Positions 33,340 to 40,580 of a stretch of DNA of 53,464 bases are shown here, one piece after another. Made by a program: the position numbers and the translations under genes. Below the pieces are notes generated by a model. That model worked only from the letters and a program-made list of their open reading frames with translations. It searched no databases and was not told the origin of the DNA. Origin of the DNA: Halobacillus litoralis (GTDB taxonomy: Bacteria; Bacillota; Bacilli; Bacillales; Halobacillaceae). Positions within the stretch are counted from its first letter, which is position 1; each line of letters opens with the position of its first letter. Location of the stretch: positions 1 through 53,464 of the forward strand of contig NZ_CP129017.1 in the NCBI RefSeq assembly GCF_020524085.2. The letters run 5' to 3'.

Positions 33340-33406
33340 ATAGTAAGAAAGTTAGGGCAGGGGCTAGAAATCCTGCCCCATTTCATTGTTTAGAAAGGGT
33401 GTCAAT

Positions 33407-33613
33407 ATGAGTGTCAATACTACTGAATTTGTAGAAATTAACAAGAAAGAAGGCAACCTCCAAGTAAGGGAAATGGGCGACCAGATGCTCATTACTATTC
33501 TTTCCAAGAATGGTCTTAAAGCAGAAGTGAATTTCTTTATGAGTAAGCAAGAGTGGGCAACATTTGCAGGTCGCTCACTACGAATGACAAGAGAAAGGAA
33601 TGAAGCAAAATGA
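33407..33613 (+). CDS. Small hypothetical protein
   Basis: 68 residues from ATG 33407, with AGAAAGGGTG upstream. Beta-rich (NLQVREMGDQMLITILSKNG) with a short helical C-terminus (SKQEWATFAGRSLRMTRERNE). Its stop overlaps the next start. First gene of the middle operon running to 36867. No family recognised. Confidence 0.6.
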   Translation: MSVNTTEFVEINKKEGNLQVREMGDQMLITILSKNGLKAEVNFFMSKQEWATFAGRSLRMTRERNEAK

Positions 33614-33864
33614 GTCAGATGATCTTACAAACGAGTAACTATGATATTCCAGTAAGCAGTGTATTGGCAGAAAATGAAGAGGGAAGAAAGATCGCTGAAA
33701 TGGCTATCAATGAAATCCTTGAAAACACTGACCTTGATAATGAAACAAAGCTAAGCGCCATGTTCTTCATGAAAGCTGGTTCTGAGAAAGTATTTGAAGA
33801 AATCGCTGAAAGGCATGGAGTACAGCAGGAAAGTGGGGCAGATGAAAATGATAGAACAGATTGA
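33610..33864 (+). CDS. Small acidic hypothetical protein
   Basis: 84 residues, start overlapping the previous stop (AATGA). Helical and acidic (ENEEGRKIAEMAINEILENTDLDNETKLSAMFFMKAG pattern), with a C-terminal tail rich in Glu/Asp. It overlaps the next gene by 23 nt. I cannot assign a role. Confidence 0.6.
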   Translation: MSQMILQTSNYDIPVSSVLAENEEGRKIAEMAINEILENTDLDNETKLSAMFFMKAGSEKVFEEIAERHGVQQESGADENDRTD

Positions 33865-34135
33865 AGGACAAACTGATATTTTTGAAATGATGATCGAGCG
33901 ACCAGAGAAGAAATTCAAGCGCTGGGATGAGGTTAAGGTTGCAAAGGTTGAGTCCCTATCTTACCAACCTACTGTAGAGGATGAGCATTACATCAAGAGC
34001 CTAGAAGGTCAGAAAGGGACAGTCCAGAATGTTACCCAGACGAAGGCAGGCACTTACATTTACGAAGTTTTGTTTGACAACAAGTCAAAGGGTGCTGGCA
34101 TTTTTTATGGCGAGGATTTAACCCTCAATGATTAA
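33842..34135 (+). CDS. Small hypothetical protein with SH3/KOW-like segment
   Basis: 97 residues from ATG 33842 (ATG 33848 possible). After an acidic start it reads FKRWDEVKVAKVESLSYQPTVEDEHYIKSLEGQKGTVQNVTQTKAGTYIYEVLF. The 'G..G.V..V' beta pattern suggests a small KOW/SH3-like barrel. It overlaps the nuclease gene by 8 nt. The function is unknown. Confidence 0.6.
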   Translation: MKMIEQIEGQTDIFEMMIERPEKKFKRWDEVKVAKVESLSYQPTVEDEHYIKSLEGQKGTVQNVTQTKAGTYIYEVLFDNKSKGAGIFYGEDLTLND

Positions 34136-34889
34136 AGAACTATTTGAAAGAGAAATGATGAAGAAGAGTCTGGAAAGTAGCGCTGAACGTTCCACAGATC
34201 ACAACCATCCCAGTGAAATGACTCAGTGTGCTAGGCAATTTTGGTACAACATTAATGGCTACGATTATTCAGACCTTCCTTCTCTTTCTATGGTTAGTAT
34301 TTGGGAACAGGGACACGCTCTTCATGAGTTTCTTGGAGAAGTAACTGAGAGGATTGAAGAGTTTAAAGAGGCTCACATTGAAAAGGTAGTAAGAGAAGAA
34401 GAATTTAACACTGGGGGACACAGTGACCTAGTTGTTACAATGCAAGATGGCACACCCTATGTTATTGACTTCAAGACCACAGGTGCTAGTAAGTTTAAGC
34501 AGGTCAAGAAACATGGTCTTCCAGATGATTATATATGGCAGACTAATCTTTACATGTATATGCTCAAGCAGATGCACCCAAGGAAGTACAAGGACTTAGA
34601 CACAGCGTATGTCCTTTTTATAAATAAATCTCCTATCCCTTCTGAGATATTCGAGGCACAAGGCAAGCCACATTTGAAAGACAATACTTCACCACTATAT
34701 GAGGTAAAGGTTGAGTATGATGAGGACTTAGTTGAAACTGAGATACTGCCCCAAGCTGAATATTTAGAAGAGGTCAGGACTTATGAAGATCCACCTGAGA
34801 GAGAGCTTTCTGACACTTGCAAGTTTTGTCCTTTCAGATCGCTTTGCTTAGGTGATGAGAAAGACGAGATATTGAAGGAGTTGGGCTGA
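34128..34889 (+). CDS. Cas4/RecB-like PD-(D/E)XK nuclease with Fe-S cysteines
   Basis: 253 residues. Nuclease core: a His-containing helix (HALHEFLGEV), GHSDLVV with the metal-binding Asp, YVIDFKTTG with the D-x-K pair, and the QTNLYMYML helix. One Cys near residue 31 (MTQCARQFWY) and a C-terminal CKFCPFRSLC give four Cys as in Cas4/AddB-type [4Fe-4S] nucleases. There is no CRISPR array or cas gene nearby, so it most likely processes DNA ends during phage recombination, paired with the annealase-like protein at 22041. Confidence 0.85.
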   Translation: MIKELFEREMMKKSLESSAERSTDHNHPSEMTQCARQFWYNINGYDYSDLPSLSMVSIWEQGHALHEFLGEVTERIEEFKEAHIEKVVREEEFNTGGHSDLVVTMQDGTPYVIDFKTTGASKFKQVKKHGLPDDYIWQTNLYMYMLKQMHPRKYKDLDTAYVLFINKSPIPSEIFEAQGKPHLKDNTSPLYEVKVEYDEDLVETEILPQAEYLEEVRTYEDPPERELSDTCKFCPFRSLCLGDEKDEILKELG

Positions 34890-35077
34890 TGAAGCTGAAA
34901 GTAGGAATTATGGGAGTCATCCCACAGACTCAGGAAGACAAGGACTATTGGTATTCCATGACACCAGAAGAGCAAGACAAGCGCATCAAACAGATGGAAG
35001 CTGACACCAAGCTAGGCATGATTGAAGATGGCATGGAGAAAGAATCAATTCAAGTTAAAGTGGAGGTTGTAGAATAG
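34889..35077 (+). CDS. Small hypothetical protein
   Basis: 62 residues, ATG overlapping the nuclease stop (TGATG). GVIPQTQEDKDYWYSMTPEEQDKRIKQMEADTKLG is a helical, charged core, with a short beta tail VKVEVVE. No family recognised. Confidence 0.6.
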   Translation: MKLKVGIMGVIPQTQEDKDYWYSMTPEEQDKRIKQMEADTKLGMIEDGMEKESIQVKVEVVE

Positions 35078-35078
35078 A

Positions 35079-35345
35079 ATGTTAAAACGAGCAGAGCAGA
35101 GAGTAGAGAAGGCACTTAGCTTCTTCACAAAGGCTAAGCAGGAAGTAGAGAAAGCGAACGCTGAATTGAACAATGATATGACTAAGGGCTACCAAGACTT
35201 AGACAAGATCAACAAGAACATTCAGAAGCTAGAAGCACAATATGAAGAAGAGCTATCTTATCAATCTGAAAGAGAGTTTGCTATCGAAGAAAACCATGAG
35301 CTTATTAAAGAGCTTGATAAGTTTAGTCCAGAGCGAGGCAAGTAA
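35079..35345 (+). CDS. Coiled-coil protein
   Basis: 88 residues, almost wholly coiled coil (KRAEQRVEKALSFFTKAKQEVEKANAEL, then INKNIQKLEAQYEEELSYQ). Its stop overlaps the MazG-like start. It is probably an adaptor or oligomerisation factor; the role is unknown. Confidence 0.6.
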   Translation: MLKRAEQRVEKALSFFTKAKQEVEKANAELNNDMTKGYQDLDKINKNIQKLEAQYEEELSYQSEREFAIEENHELIKELDKFSPERGK

Positions 35346-35656
35346 TGGATATTAAAGACTTACAACAAGACGTTACTGATCTGTTAAAACAGAAAGGCTT
35401 TGGTACAGGCGACTTCTGGAAGAAGACAGCCCTTGTTCATACTGAGGTTTCAGAGCTTGCAGATGTGGTCAAGAAACAAGGCTTTGAGAACAAAGAAGCA
35501 ATCGCTGATGAGGTAGCTGACATTATCATTCGTACCATGAATTATGGTGCAATGTTCGATATTGATATTGATAAGGCTGTAGCTGGTAAGATGGCAGAAA
35601 ACTGGGGCAGAGGCTATCAATACAACACTATTGAAGGTGGAGGCGCTGATAACTAA
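35345..35656 (+). CDS. MazG-like nucleotide pyrophosphohydrolase
   Basis: 103 residues. Helix pair with the E-x-x-E metal motif (LVHTEVSELADVVKKQG) and the E-x-x-D motif (AIADEVADIIIRTMNYGAM), as in all-alpha NTP pyrophosphatases. It would hydrolyse unwanted NTPs or lower alarmone signalling during infection. Its stop overlaps the first of two micro membrane proteins. Confidence 0.85.
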   Translation: MDIKDLQQDVTDLLKQKGFGTGDFWKKTALVHTEVSELADVVKKQGFENKEAIADEVADIIIRTMNYGAMFDIDIDKAVAGKMAENWGRGYQYNTIEGGGADN

Positions 35657-35718
35657 TGGAATTTGTAGCATTACTACCATTTCTGATTATTATTATTGCA
35701 ATGGCAGTGAACAGCTAA
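35656..35718 (+). CDS. 20-residue membrane micro-protein
   Basis: MEFVALLPFLIIIIAMAVNS, start overlapping the MazG-like stop (TAATG). Entirely a membrane helix. It is the first of a tandem pair with 35718, linked by another TAATG overlap. Confidence 0.55.
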   Translation: MEFVALLPFLIIIIAMAVNS

Positions 35719-35777
35719 TGACTGTTTGGATTTTAGTTGCATTAATCGCCCTTTATTTTGTGGCATTTGGAGAGTGA
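35718..35777 (+). CDS. 19-residue membrane micro-protein
   Basis: MTVWILVALIALYFVAFGE, start overlapping the preceding stop (TAATG). A second helix-only peptide. Its end contains the GGAGAG ribosome site used by the next gene, so it could be translationally required even if the product is dispensable. Confidence 0.5.
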   Translation: MTVWILVALIALYFVAFGE

Positions 35778-35781
35778 GATT

Positions 35782-36207
35782 TTGAGCTTAGACAGGCACT
35801 TAGAAGAGATTAGCAGAGAATTAGTTGAGACAATCCAGAAGAAGAATCATGATTATGGAAATAGCTTTGAGAAGTTATTTGATCGCATTGGTCTTGATTA
35901 TGCTGTCATTCGACAGATGGAAAAGACAGATCGCTTGGAGAGCTTGGTTATCAATAACCTTGCCCCACAAGTGGATGATGAGAGTACAGAAGATACTTTC
36001 AAAGATATTGCAGGGTACGCTCTCTTGACTTTAGCAGTGTTAAGAAAGCGTGGTATGAAGGATACAGAACTAGAAGCACCAGAAAAAATAACTGTCAAGG
36101 ATGGACAGATTACAGCACCAAACTTCACTGTCCCATCAAACCCTAATTACTACCCACAATTTGATCCACAGTTAAGCCAATTCTTTGGTGGAAAGGAAAA
36201 TGGGTAA
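35782..36207 (+). CDS. DUF1599-family protein (nucleotide modification-associated domain 1)
   Basis: 141 residues from TTG 35782, with GGAGAG 8 nt upstream. The core HLEEISRELVETIQKKNHDYGNSF, then IRQMEKTDRLESL and ESTEDTFKDIAGYALLTLAVL matches DUF1599, a helical domain seen in phages beside nucleotide-modification and MazG-type genes. The last 45 residues are proline-rich. The family's biochemical role is not settled. Here it sits beside a MazG-like gene, and a DndC-like enzyme lies 2 kb away. Confidence 0.75.
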   Translation: MSLDRHLEEISRELVETIQKKNHDYGNSFEKLFDRIGLDYAVIRQMEKTDRLESLVINNLAPQVDDESTEDTFKDIAGYALLTLAVLRKRGMKDTELEAPEKITVKDGQITAPNFTVPSNPNYYPQFDPQLSQFFGGKENG

Positions 36208-36544
36208 GGGCAATAGGAATTACAAGCGAGGCTATCAGACAGAATACAGATGTGTTAAATCATTTGATGAAATAGACCCTAGCTGGGCTACCAGAAGCCC
36301 ATCATCCAAGGGTATGTTTGATGTAACAGCAGTGACTAGAGAAGGAACGTTCTTGATCCAGTTAAAAAGGACAAAGCGAAAGGCTTATTATTCTGCTTAC
36401 AGGCATGAGATTGAAGGCATCCAAGAATGGCTCAAGAAATGGGGCAGGAAACCAAGTTGGCTACACTGTCAATTCTGGGTATGGACTGATCGCAAAGGCT
36501 GGACAAAATACAACATTACTAAAACAAAGGTGGAAGAGATATAA
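36200..36544 (+). CDS. Holliday-junction resolvase-like nuclease (Hjc fold)
   Basis: 114 residues from ATG 36200 behind GGAAAGGA, overlapping the previous gene by 8 nt. It reads KRGYQTEYRCVKSFDEI, RSPSSKGMFDVTAV, and TFLIQLKRTKRKAYYSA. This is the E...S..D...(Q/E)xK pattern of archaeal-type Holliday junction resolvases, with Q in place of the usual E in the last motif. It probably resolves branched DNA before packaging. Small restriction-like nucleases share the fold. Confidence 0.75.
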   Translation: MGKGNRNYKRGYQTEYRCVKSFDEIDPSWATRSPSSKGMFDVTAVTREGTFLIQLKRTKRKAYYSAYRHEIEGIQEWLKKWGRKPSWLHCQFWVWTDRKGWTKYNITKTKVEEI

Positions 36545-36867
36545 TGACTAACGACACTCTAAAGAAACTACAGCTATCCCAAAAGATGAAAGATGTTCAG
36601 AGCTTGGATGAATTTCAAGCAGTATGCAAGGAAATTGAGCAAACAATGAGGGCAGAGCGTGATGAGAAGATTGACCAGATCACGAAGATGCAGGAAGAAG
36701 CCAATGAGCTTACTGAGCAGTTAGCTGAGACAGTACACTTGCAGGCAGAGCTTGAGGAAGATATTGAAAACCACCCAGAGGTTAAACCTGTACTTGACTT
36801 GCTATTCTCTACTGTAGGTACAGATGGCATTGCAGAGTTTGGTAATATCCTTGGTGCTAACAAGTAA
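36544..36867 (+). CDS. Coiled-coil protein ahead of the sigma gene
   Basis: 107 residues, start overlapping the resolvase stop (TAATG). Long helices (AVCKEIEQTMRAERDEKIDQITKMQEEANELTEQL) end in a short globular tail (VKPVLDLLFSTVGTDGIAEF). Last gene of the middle operon. The function is unknown. Confidence 0.6.
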   Translation: MTNDTLKKLQLSQKMKDVQSLDEFQAVCKEIEQTMRAERDEKIDQITKMQEEANELTEQLAETVHLQAELEEDIENHPEVKPVLDLLFSTVGTDGIAEFGNILGANK

Positions 36868-36894
36868 TATTTTTTTATCCCACTGTAATCTAAA

Positions 36895-36911
36895 AGATTA
36901 CAAGTGACAGC
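36895..36911 (+). promoter_or_regulatory. Operator palindrome upstream of the sigma gene
   Basis: GTAATCTAAAAGATTAC has perfect arms, 30 nt before the sigma start. It suggests that the late sigma factor is under the same regulator as the early genes, which would make late expression dependent on lifting repression. Confidence 0.65.
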
Positions 36912-36941
36912 AAGACAGATTTACAGGAGAGTAGAGCATAG

Positions 36942-37694
36942 ATGAGCAGAGAGAGGCGAGGTCAGAAAGATGGTGACATTTCACCACAGGAGGCTCATGG
37001 GTTGGCTGTTCAAGCAGTCAATCTCATGCAGTCTGATGATCCAGACGAGCAGTTAGAAGGATGGGAAAAAGCAGACGAGCTTTACAACAAGCATGAGGCA
37101 TTCATTAAATCTACTATCTTAAACCCTAAGAAAATCAAAGTTGATTTAGGTGTATGGGATTCCACTGTAGATAAAGTGGGCTGGGATGAGCTAGAAGGTG
37201 AGGCTAGGGTGCAATTCTTTGAGGCTTTGCATAAGTTTGATCCTGACAATGGCACATACTTCCCACACTTCATCAAGAGCAAGCTACAGTATGGCATCTT
37301 TAATTATTTGAGAGACAATTCAAAGTTTGATGATGCAATTAAAGCCACTGAGAGCTTTGAGGACTTGCTAGATGAGAATAGGGATGAACATGGTGGGGCA
37401 ATTTCAAAGGCTCTATACACTGATGTGATGGCAGAAGGTCAACAGTTTCAGAAAGATATTGACTCTAAGCTATTAGAAGAAGCCAAGACTAGCTCTAATA
37501 AAGAGCTTGCAGTAAGAGTGGCATGGAATAGCCTTTCAGACAAGCACAAAAATGTTCTTGAAATGATAGTGAATAAAGAATACACCTTGCGAGAAGCTGG
37601 CAAAGAATTAGGGGTGCATTTCACCACTGTCAGGGACATTAAAAACACAGCCCTTAAAAAGATGGAGAAATTAGTGAAAAAATTTGCTTCATAG
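36942..37694 (+). CDS. Phage RNA polymerase sigma factor (late regulator)
   Basis: 250 residues. Residues 80-135 resemble sigma region 2 (FFEALHKFDPDNGTYFPHFIKSKLQYGIFNYLRDN). Residues 185-245 form region 4 with its helix-turn-helix (AWNSLSDKHKNVLEMIVNKEYTLREAGKELGVHFTTVRDIKNTAL). The acidic N-terminus may restrain activity. It should direct host RNA polymerase to the CCTAC-N5-TGAACTATAG sites, one of which lies 12 nt after its stop. Pairing of this sigma with that motif is inferred from their co-occurrence. Confidence 0.88.
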   Translation: MSRERRGQKDGDISPQEAHGLAVQAVNLMQSDDPDEQLEGWEKADELYNKHEAFIKSTILNPKKIKVDLGVWDSTVDKVGWDELEGEARVQFFEALHKFDPDNGTYFPHFIKSKLQYGIFNYLRDNSKFDDAIKATESFEDLLDENRDEHGGAISKALYTDVMAEGQQFQKDIDSKLLEEAKTSSNKELAVRVAWNSLSDKHKNVLEMIVNKEYTLREAGKELGVHFTTVRDIKNTALKKMEKLVKKFAS

Positions 37695-37705
37695 CCCCTA
37701 TTTTC

Positions 37706-37725
37706 CCTACACCCTTGAACTATAG
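37706..37725 (+). promoter_or_regulatory. Late promoter motif (copy D), DndC-like operon
   Basis: CCTAC ACCCT TGAACTATAG immediately after the sigma gene. Its target is the unit carrying the lysine-rich peptide and the DndC-like gene, placing that enzyme in the late regulon. Confidence 0.75.
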
Positions 37726-37732
37726 AGGATGA

Positions 37733-37919
37733 GAGCATAAAAAGAGGCTTTCAAAAGGGGTTGAGCTAACTATTTAAGGTTCAGTAAAACCCTACCATGT
37801 GAGTCAGATGTAATGGGGCAGGACATACGCTGGCATGGAACAAAGACTAAGGGCTATTTTCACAGCTATTAATTGGCTAGTGAAGGTAGTCCTTCTTTGT
37901 GTATAAGGGGGGTTTTATT
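37733..37919 (+). other. Non-coding leader or small RNA behind late promoter D
   Basis: About 190 nt without a credible ORF lie between the promoter and the gene at 37920, far longer than the leaders of the other late promoters. It contains a GGGGCAG site at 37817 and a GAAGG TAGT CCTTC hairpin followed by TTTGTG near 37882-37897, which could end a short transcript. A regulatory RNA is possible; nothing more can be concluded. Confidence 0.35.
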
Positions 37920-38027
37920 ATGAAGCGACCTTTTAAAAAGAAAAAGAAGAAACAGCAGAAACGAGTTGATGAGTCAGAGCAGATCAAACAGAGCTTAATG
38001 AAATTATTAAATAATAGGAGAGATTAG
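37920..38027 (+). CDS. 35-residue lysine-rich peptide
   Basis: MKRPFKKKKKKQQKR followed by a helical tail (QIKQSLMKLLNNRRD), behind AAGGGGGG. Its stop is directly followed by the ATG of the DndC-like gene, so the two are coupled. The polybasic start would favour nucleic-acid binding. No family recognised. Confidence 0.6.
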   Translation: MKRPFKKKKKKQQKRVDESEQIKQSLMKLLNNRRD

Positions 38028-39320
38028 ATGAGCTTAGTTGAGGAAAAGAAAGACTGGAAGGTGCTTAAGGCAGAGGCTATGGCACACTTGCACAGGCTTT
38101 ATTTTGATGAGACAGATGATAGACCTTGGGCAGTTGCTTGGTCAGGAGGTAAGGACAGCACCACAGTATTAGGGCTGATCGTTGAATTTCTTGAGAGCTT
38201 GCCACCAGAAAGAAGGCACAGGGAAGTCTATGCTGTCATGAGTGACACTAAGATGGAAAACCCAAACCTTGAAGCATATATGCACAATCAGGTTTCTCTC
38301 TTGAATGACTATGCAGAGAAGAAAGAGCTTCCTATCCAAGCTGATCTAGTGTTTAGGAAGGAAGAACACGACTTCTTTTATCTTGTAATGGGTAGAGGTT
38401 ACTTCCTGCCCCAGCGCATAGGTAGGGGTAGATGGTGTACCCAGCGACTTAAGCTATTCCCACAGAATGAAAGGCTTAAAGAAATCCAGCCTTCTCATAT
38501 GCTAGTAGGTACAAGACTTGATGAGTCCCAGACCAGAAGAGAGTCTATGGAAAAATGGTCTGCTGATGATGAGTTTAACGCTAGGATGGGTGAACACGCT
38601 CAGATAAGCACGATCACAACATTCATGCCTATAGCGAATTGGAGTGTGGAAGATGTTTGGGCATACCTTACACTCAATGGACTTGGATGGTCTAGCTCAG
38701 TTGAAGTCAGGACTTTATACAAGGATGCTACAGGTGAATGTGGATTCTCCAACCCTAAAGGGGTAGAGAAAAACACAGTTGAAGCATGTGGGGCAAGGTT
38801 TGGATGCTGGACTTGTCCAGTTGTCATGAAAGACCAGTCCACTGAGAAAATGAGTGAGACTTATGAGTGGATGCAACCCCTAGCTGAGTGGAGAAAGCTA
38901 CAGCTTATGGTCTTTGGTGATTATATCCCTAAACGACCAGAGGGAATGACCAAGAAAGAGCGAGGCACACAGCTTAGGAAGTGGGAAGCAATCATGGCTG
39001 ATGTTAAGCTCATTACTAAGTCTGGTCACAAGCGTAATGGCAACATTATGAAGGACAAGCACACAGGAGAGCATAGACTAGATCAAGGAACGATCACAGT
39101 TGAAGCTAGGAAATATTTATTCGACAAGCTCATGGAAACTGAGCAATTAGTGAACAGGATGAGGGAACTTGAAAACCTACCACCACTTGAGCTAGTGAGG
39201 GAAGAAACCAAAGAGCTAATCAAGGAACAGTGGGAACATGATGAGAAAGAAGCACCTTGGCTAGTGAGCAATGAGTCAGGTCGAAGCATCAAAGAGCTTG
39301 ATGAAATATTAGACATGTAG
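38028..39320 (+). CDS. DndC-like sulfurtransferase / PAPS reductase-family enzyme
   Basis: 430 residues. PP-loop VAWSGGKDSTTVLGLIVEFL at residue 36, then VYAVMSDTKMENP, FYLVMGRGYFLPQ and RWCTQRLKLFP near 137, LVGTRLDESQTRRESMEK near 160, ANWSVEDVWAYL near 205, and cysteines in GECG (237) and CGARFGCWTC (253-263). This motif run, including the four-Cys [Fe-S] set, is that of DndC, the ATP pyrophosphatase of DNA phosphorothioation. No dndA/B/D/E genes are in the window. The substrate is unknown: DNA backbone, tRNA or another sulfur acceptor. Confidence 0.85.
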   Translation: MSLVEEKKDWKVLKAEAMAHLHRLYFDETDDRPWAVAWSGGKDSTTVLGLIVEFLESLPPERRHREVYAVMSDTKMENPNLEAYMHNQVSLLNDYAEKKELPIQADLVFRKEEHDFFYLVMGRGYFLPQRIGRGRWCTQRLKLFPQNERLKEIQPSHMLVGTRLDESQTRRESMEKWSADDEFNARMGEHAQISTITTFMPIANWSVEDVWAYLTLNGLGWSSSVEVRTLYKDATGECGFSNPKGVEKNTVEACGARFGCWTCPVVMKDQSTEKMSETYEWMQPLAEWRKLQLMVFGDYIPKRPEGMTKKERGTQLRKWEAIMADVKLITKSGHKRNGNIMKDKHTGEHRLDQGTITVEARKYLFDKLMETEQLVNRMRELENLPPLELVREETKELIKEQWEHDEKEAPWLVSNESGRSIKELDEILDM

Positions 39321-39342
39321 GGCTATTTTTTTTAGTCCTCCT

Positions 39343-39359
39343 GTCATCTTTAAGATTAC
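39343..39359 (+). promoter_or_regulatory. Operator-like palindrome
   Basis: GTCATCTTTAAGATTAC matches the consensus with one arm mismatch. It lies between the DndC-like gene and 39379, near ACACAGGAGAGG. Confidence 0.5.
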
Positions 39360-39378
39360 ACAACACAGGAGAGGTAGG

Positions 39379-40026
39379 ATGAGCTTAGACACGAAGAGTA
39401 TAGAAAACCAGATCATGCACTATTCCTTAAAGAATATTAGCTTTTCTTTTCCACCCACTGAGTTTGGGAAAGGAGTATCAAGAGGCATAAGCGCATATGG
39501 AGAGTTGAGAGAAGAGAATCCCTATAGCATACCAACAGAAGAGCAATTCACTGATCTGTTCGTACAAAAGACCTTGCCCTTATTCGAGGTTAGCAAGGTG
39601 GGCATGGACTATCAGAGGTATAAGGTAGGGCTACAAGCCAGAGCAAAGAGAGCTTATAAATCTATGGTGAGAGAAGAACATTGCATCAAGAGGATGGAAG
39701 AGCTTTATGAGCCTTATGGATTCTCAGTATTATATGATGATGAGACAGACTGGCGAAAAGGTGTAGATGCTACAGTACAGGATCATGAGACTGGCTTAGA
39801 GTTTTATGTTCATATCTTTATCGACACCAAGAAATCACGACAGCACAGAGAAAGTAAAGCCACAAGAGGTAAGGGTAGAGACTTCACTGGACACCTTGAT
39901 CTGCCCCTTGATATGGGGAACGCTAAGAAATGTGGTGACTTTCTATTATATCCTGACCCTCAGCTAATGAAATTCATGTACGCTATGAGATCAGAGCATA
40001 GGGATAAAGGAACTAAGATAGGCTGA
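39379..40026 (+). CDS. Unknown protein, possible PD-(D/E)XK-like nuclease fold
   Basis: 215 residues behind AGGAGAGG. The middle reads RAKRAYKSMVREEHCIKRMEELYEPYGFSVLYDDET, a long helix and strand, then WRKGVDATVQD, and FYVHIFIDTKKSRQHRESK, with PLDMGNAKKCGDFLLY near the end. The helix / D-containing strand / charged 'IDTKKSR' strand order is reminiscent of restriction-endonuclease folds, but a canonical E/D-x-K is not clean. It follows the DndC-like gene and ends in a terminator. The function is not established. Confidence 0.65.
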   Translation: MSLDTKSIENQIMHYSLKNISFSFPPTEFGKGVSRGISAYGELREENPYSIPTEEQFTDLFVQKTLPLFEVSKVGMDYQRYKVGLQARAKRAYKSMVREEHCIKRMEELYEPYGFSVLYDDETDWRKGVDATVQDHETGLEFYVHIFIDTKKSRQHRESKATRGKGRDFTGHLDLPLDMGNAKKCGDFLLYPDPQLMKFMYAMRSEHRDKGTKIG

Positions 40027-40031
40027 CCCTT

Positions 40032-40062
40032 AGAGAGTAGGTGCTAACCCTGCTCTCTTTTT
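40032..40062 (+). terminator. Terminator closing the DndC-like region
   Basis: AGAGAG-AGG pairs with CCT-CTCTCT around GTGCTAA, followed by a T-run. It starts the long non-coding stretch to 41159. Confidence 0.85.
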
Positions 40063-40067
40063 ATATG

Positions 40068-40131
40068 CCTACCCTAGCTCACCCTATGGCTCACCCTTCT
40101 GCATACCCTAGCCTACCCTTAAGCCCACCCT
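40068..40131 (+). repeat. Six ACCCT iterons at helical spacing
   Basis: CCTACCCT, CTCACCCT, CTCACCCT, CATACCCT, CCTACCCT and CCCACCCT begin at 40068, 40078, 40090, 40102, 40112 and 40124, spaced 10-12 bp. All copies present on the same helix face, as for cooperative protein binding. They lead directly into the phased T-tract array. Confidence 0.75.
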
Positions 40132-40151
40132 TTCATGAGTATTTGGCAGGA

Positions 40152-40417
40152 TTTTAACGAGTTTTTCATACAGTTTTCTACAGGTTTTTGTAGAGATTTT
40201 GATGAGATTTTACTGAGTTTTCTACATAGGATTTTATAGGATTTTCTGCTGAGTTTTAGCTGAGTTTTCTACAGAAATTCAGTGTGATCCTGTCTAAAAA
40301 TGCTCTAGGATTTTCACCTGATTTTCTCTAGGATTCTACAGGGATTTTCTACTGATTTTCTTGTGGGATCATGCAGAGATTCTATAGAAAAATGGGGCAG
40401 AAGGTTAAATGGATTTT
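40152..40417 (+). repeat. Phased TTTT-tract array (intrinsically curved DNA)
   Basis: Degenerate units of the form G-A/G-TTTT-CTACAGG carry T4-5 tracts starting at 40152, 40162, 40174, 40185, 40197, 40208, 40218, 40232, 40242, 40254 and 40265. The array resumes at 40311, 40322, 40345, 40356 and 40414. Spacing is about 11 bp, one helical turn, the classic recipe for sequence-directed bending. No gene is present on either strand. Candidates are a replication origin, a packaging (pac) site or a nucleoprotein centre. Confidence 0.8.
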
Positions 40418-40580
40418 CTACAGGTTTGATCTGGGGAACATAAAAAAGACCACCCAGAAAACTGAGTGGCAAAAATAGAGGGATATAGACCATATTATAT
40501 TCCATATTCGATCAGGAATATATACAAGAATAGCCTAGCTTTCTCTCTGGATCATTCCAGAAAAACTCTGCATCAAACTT

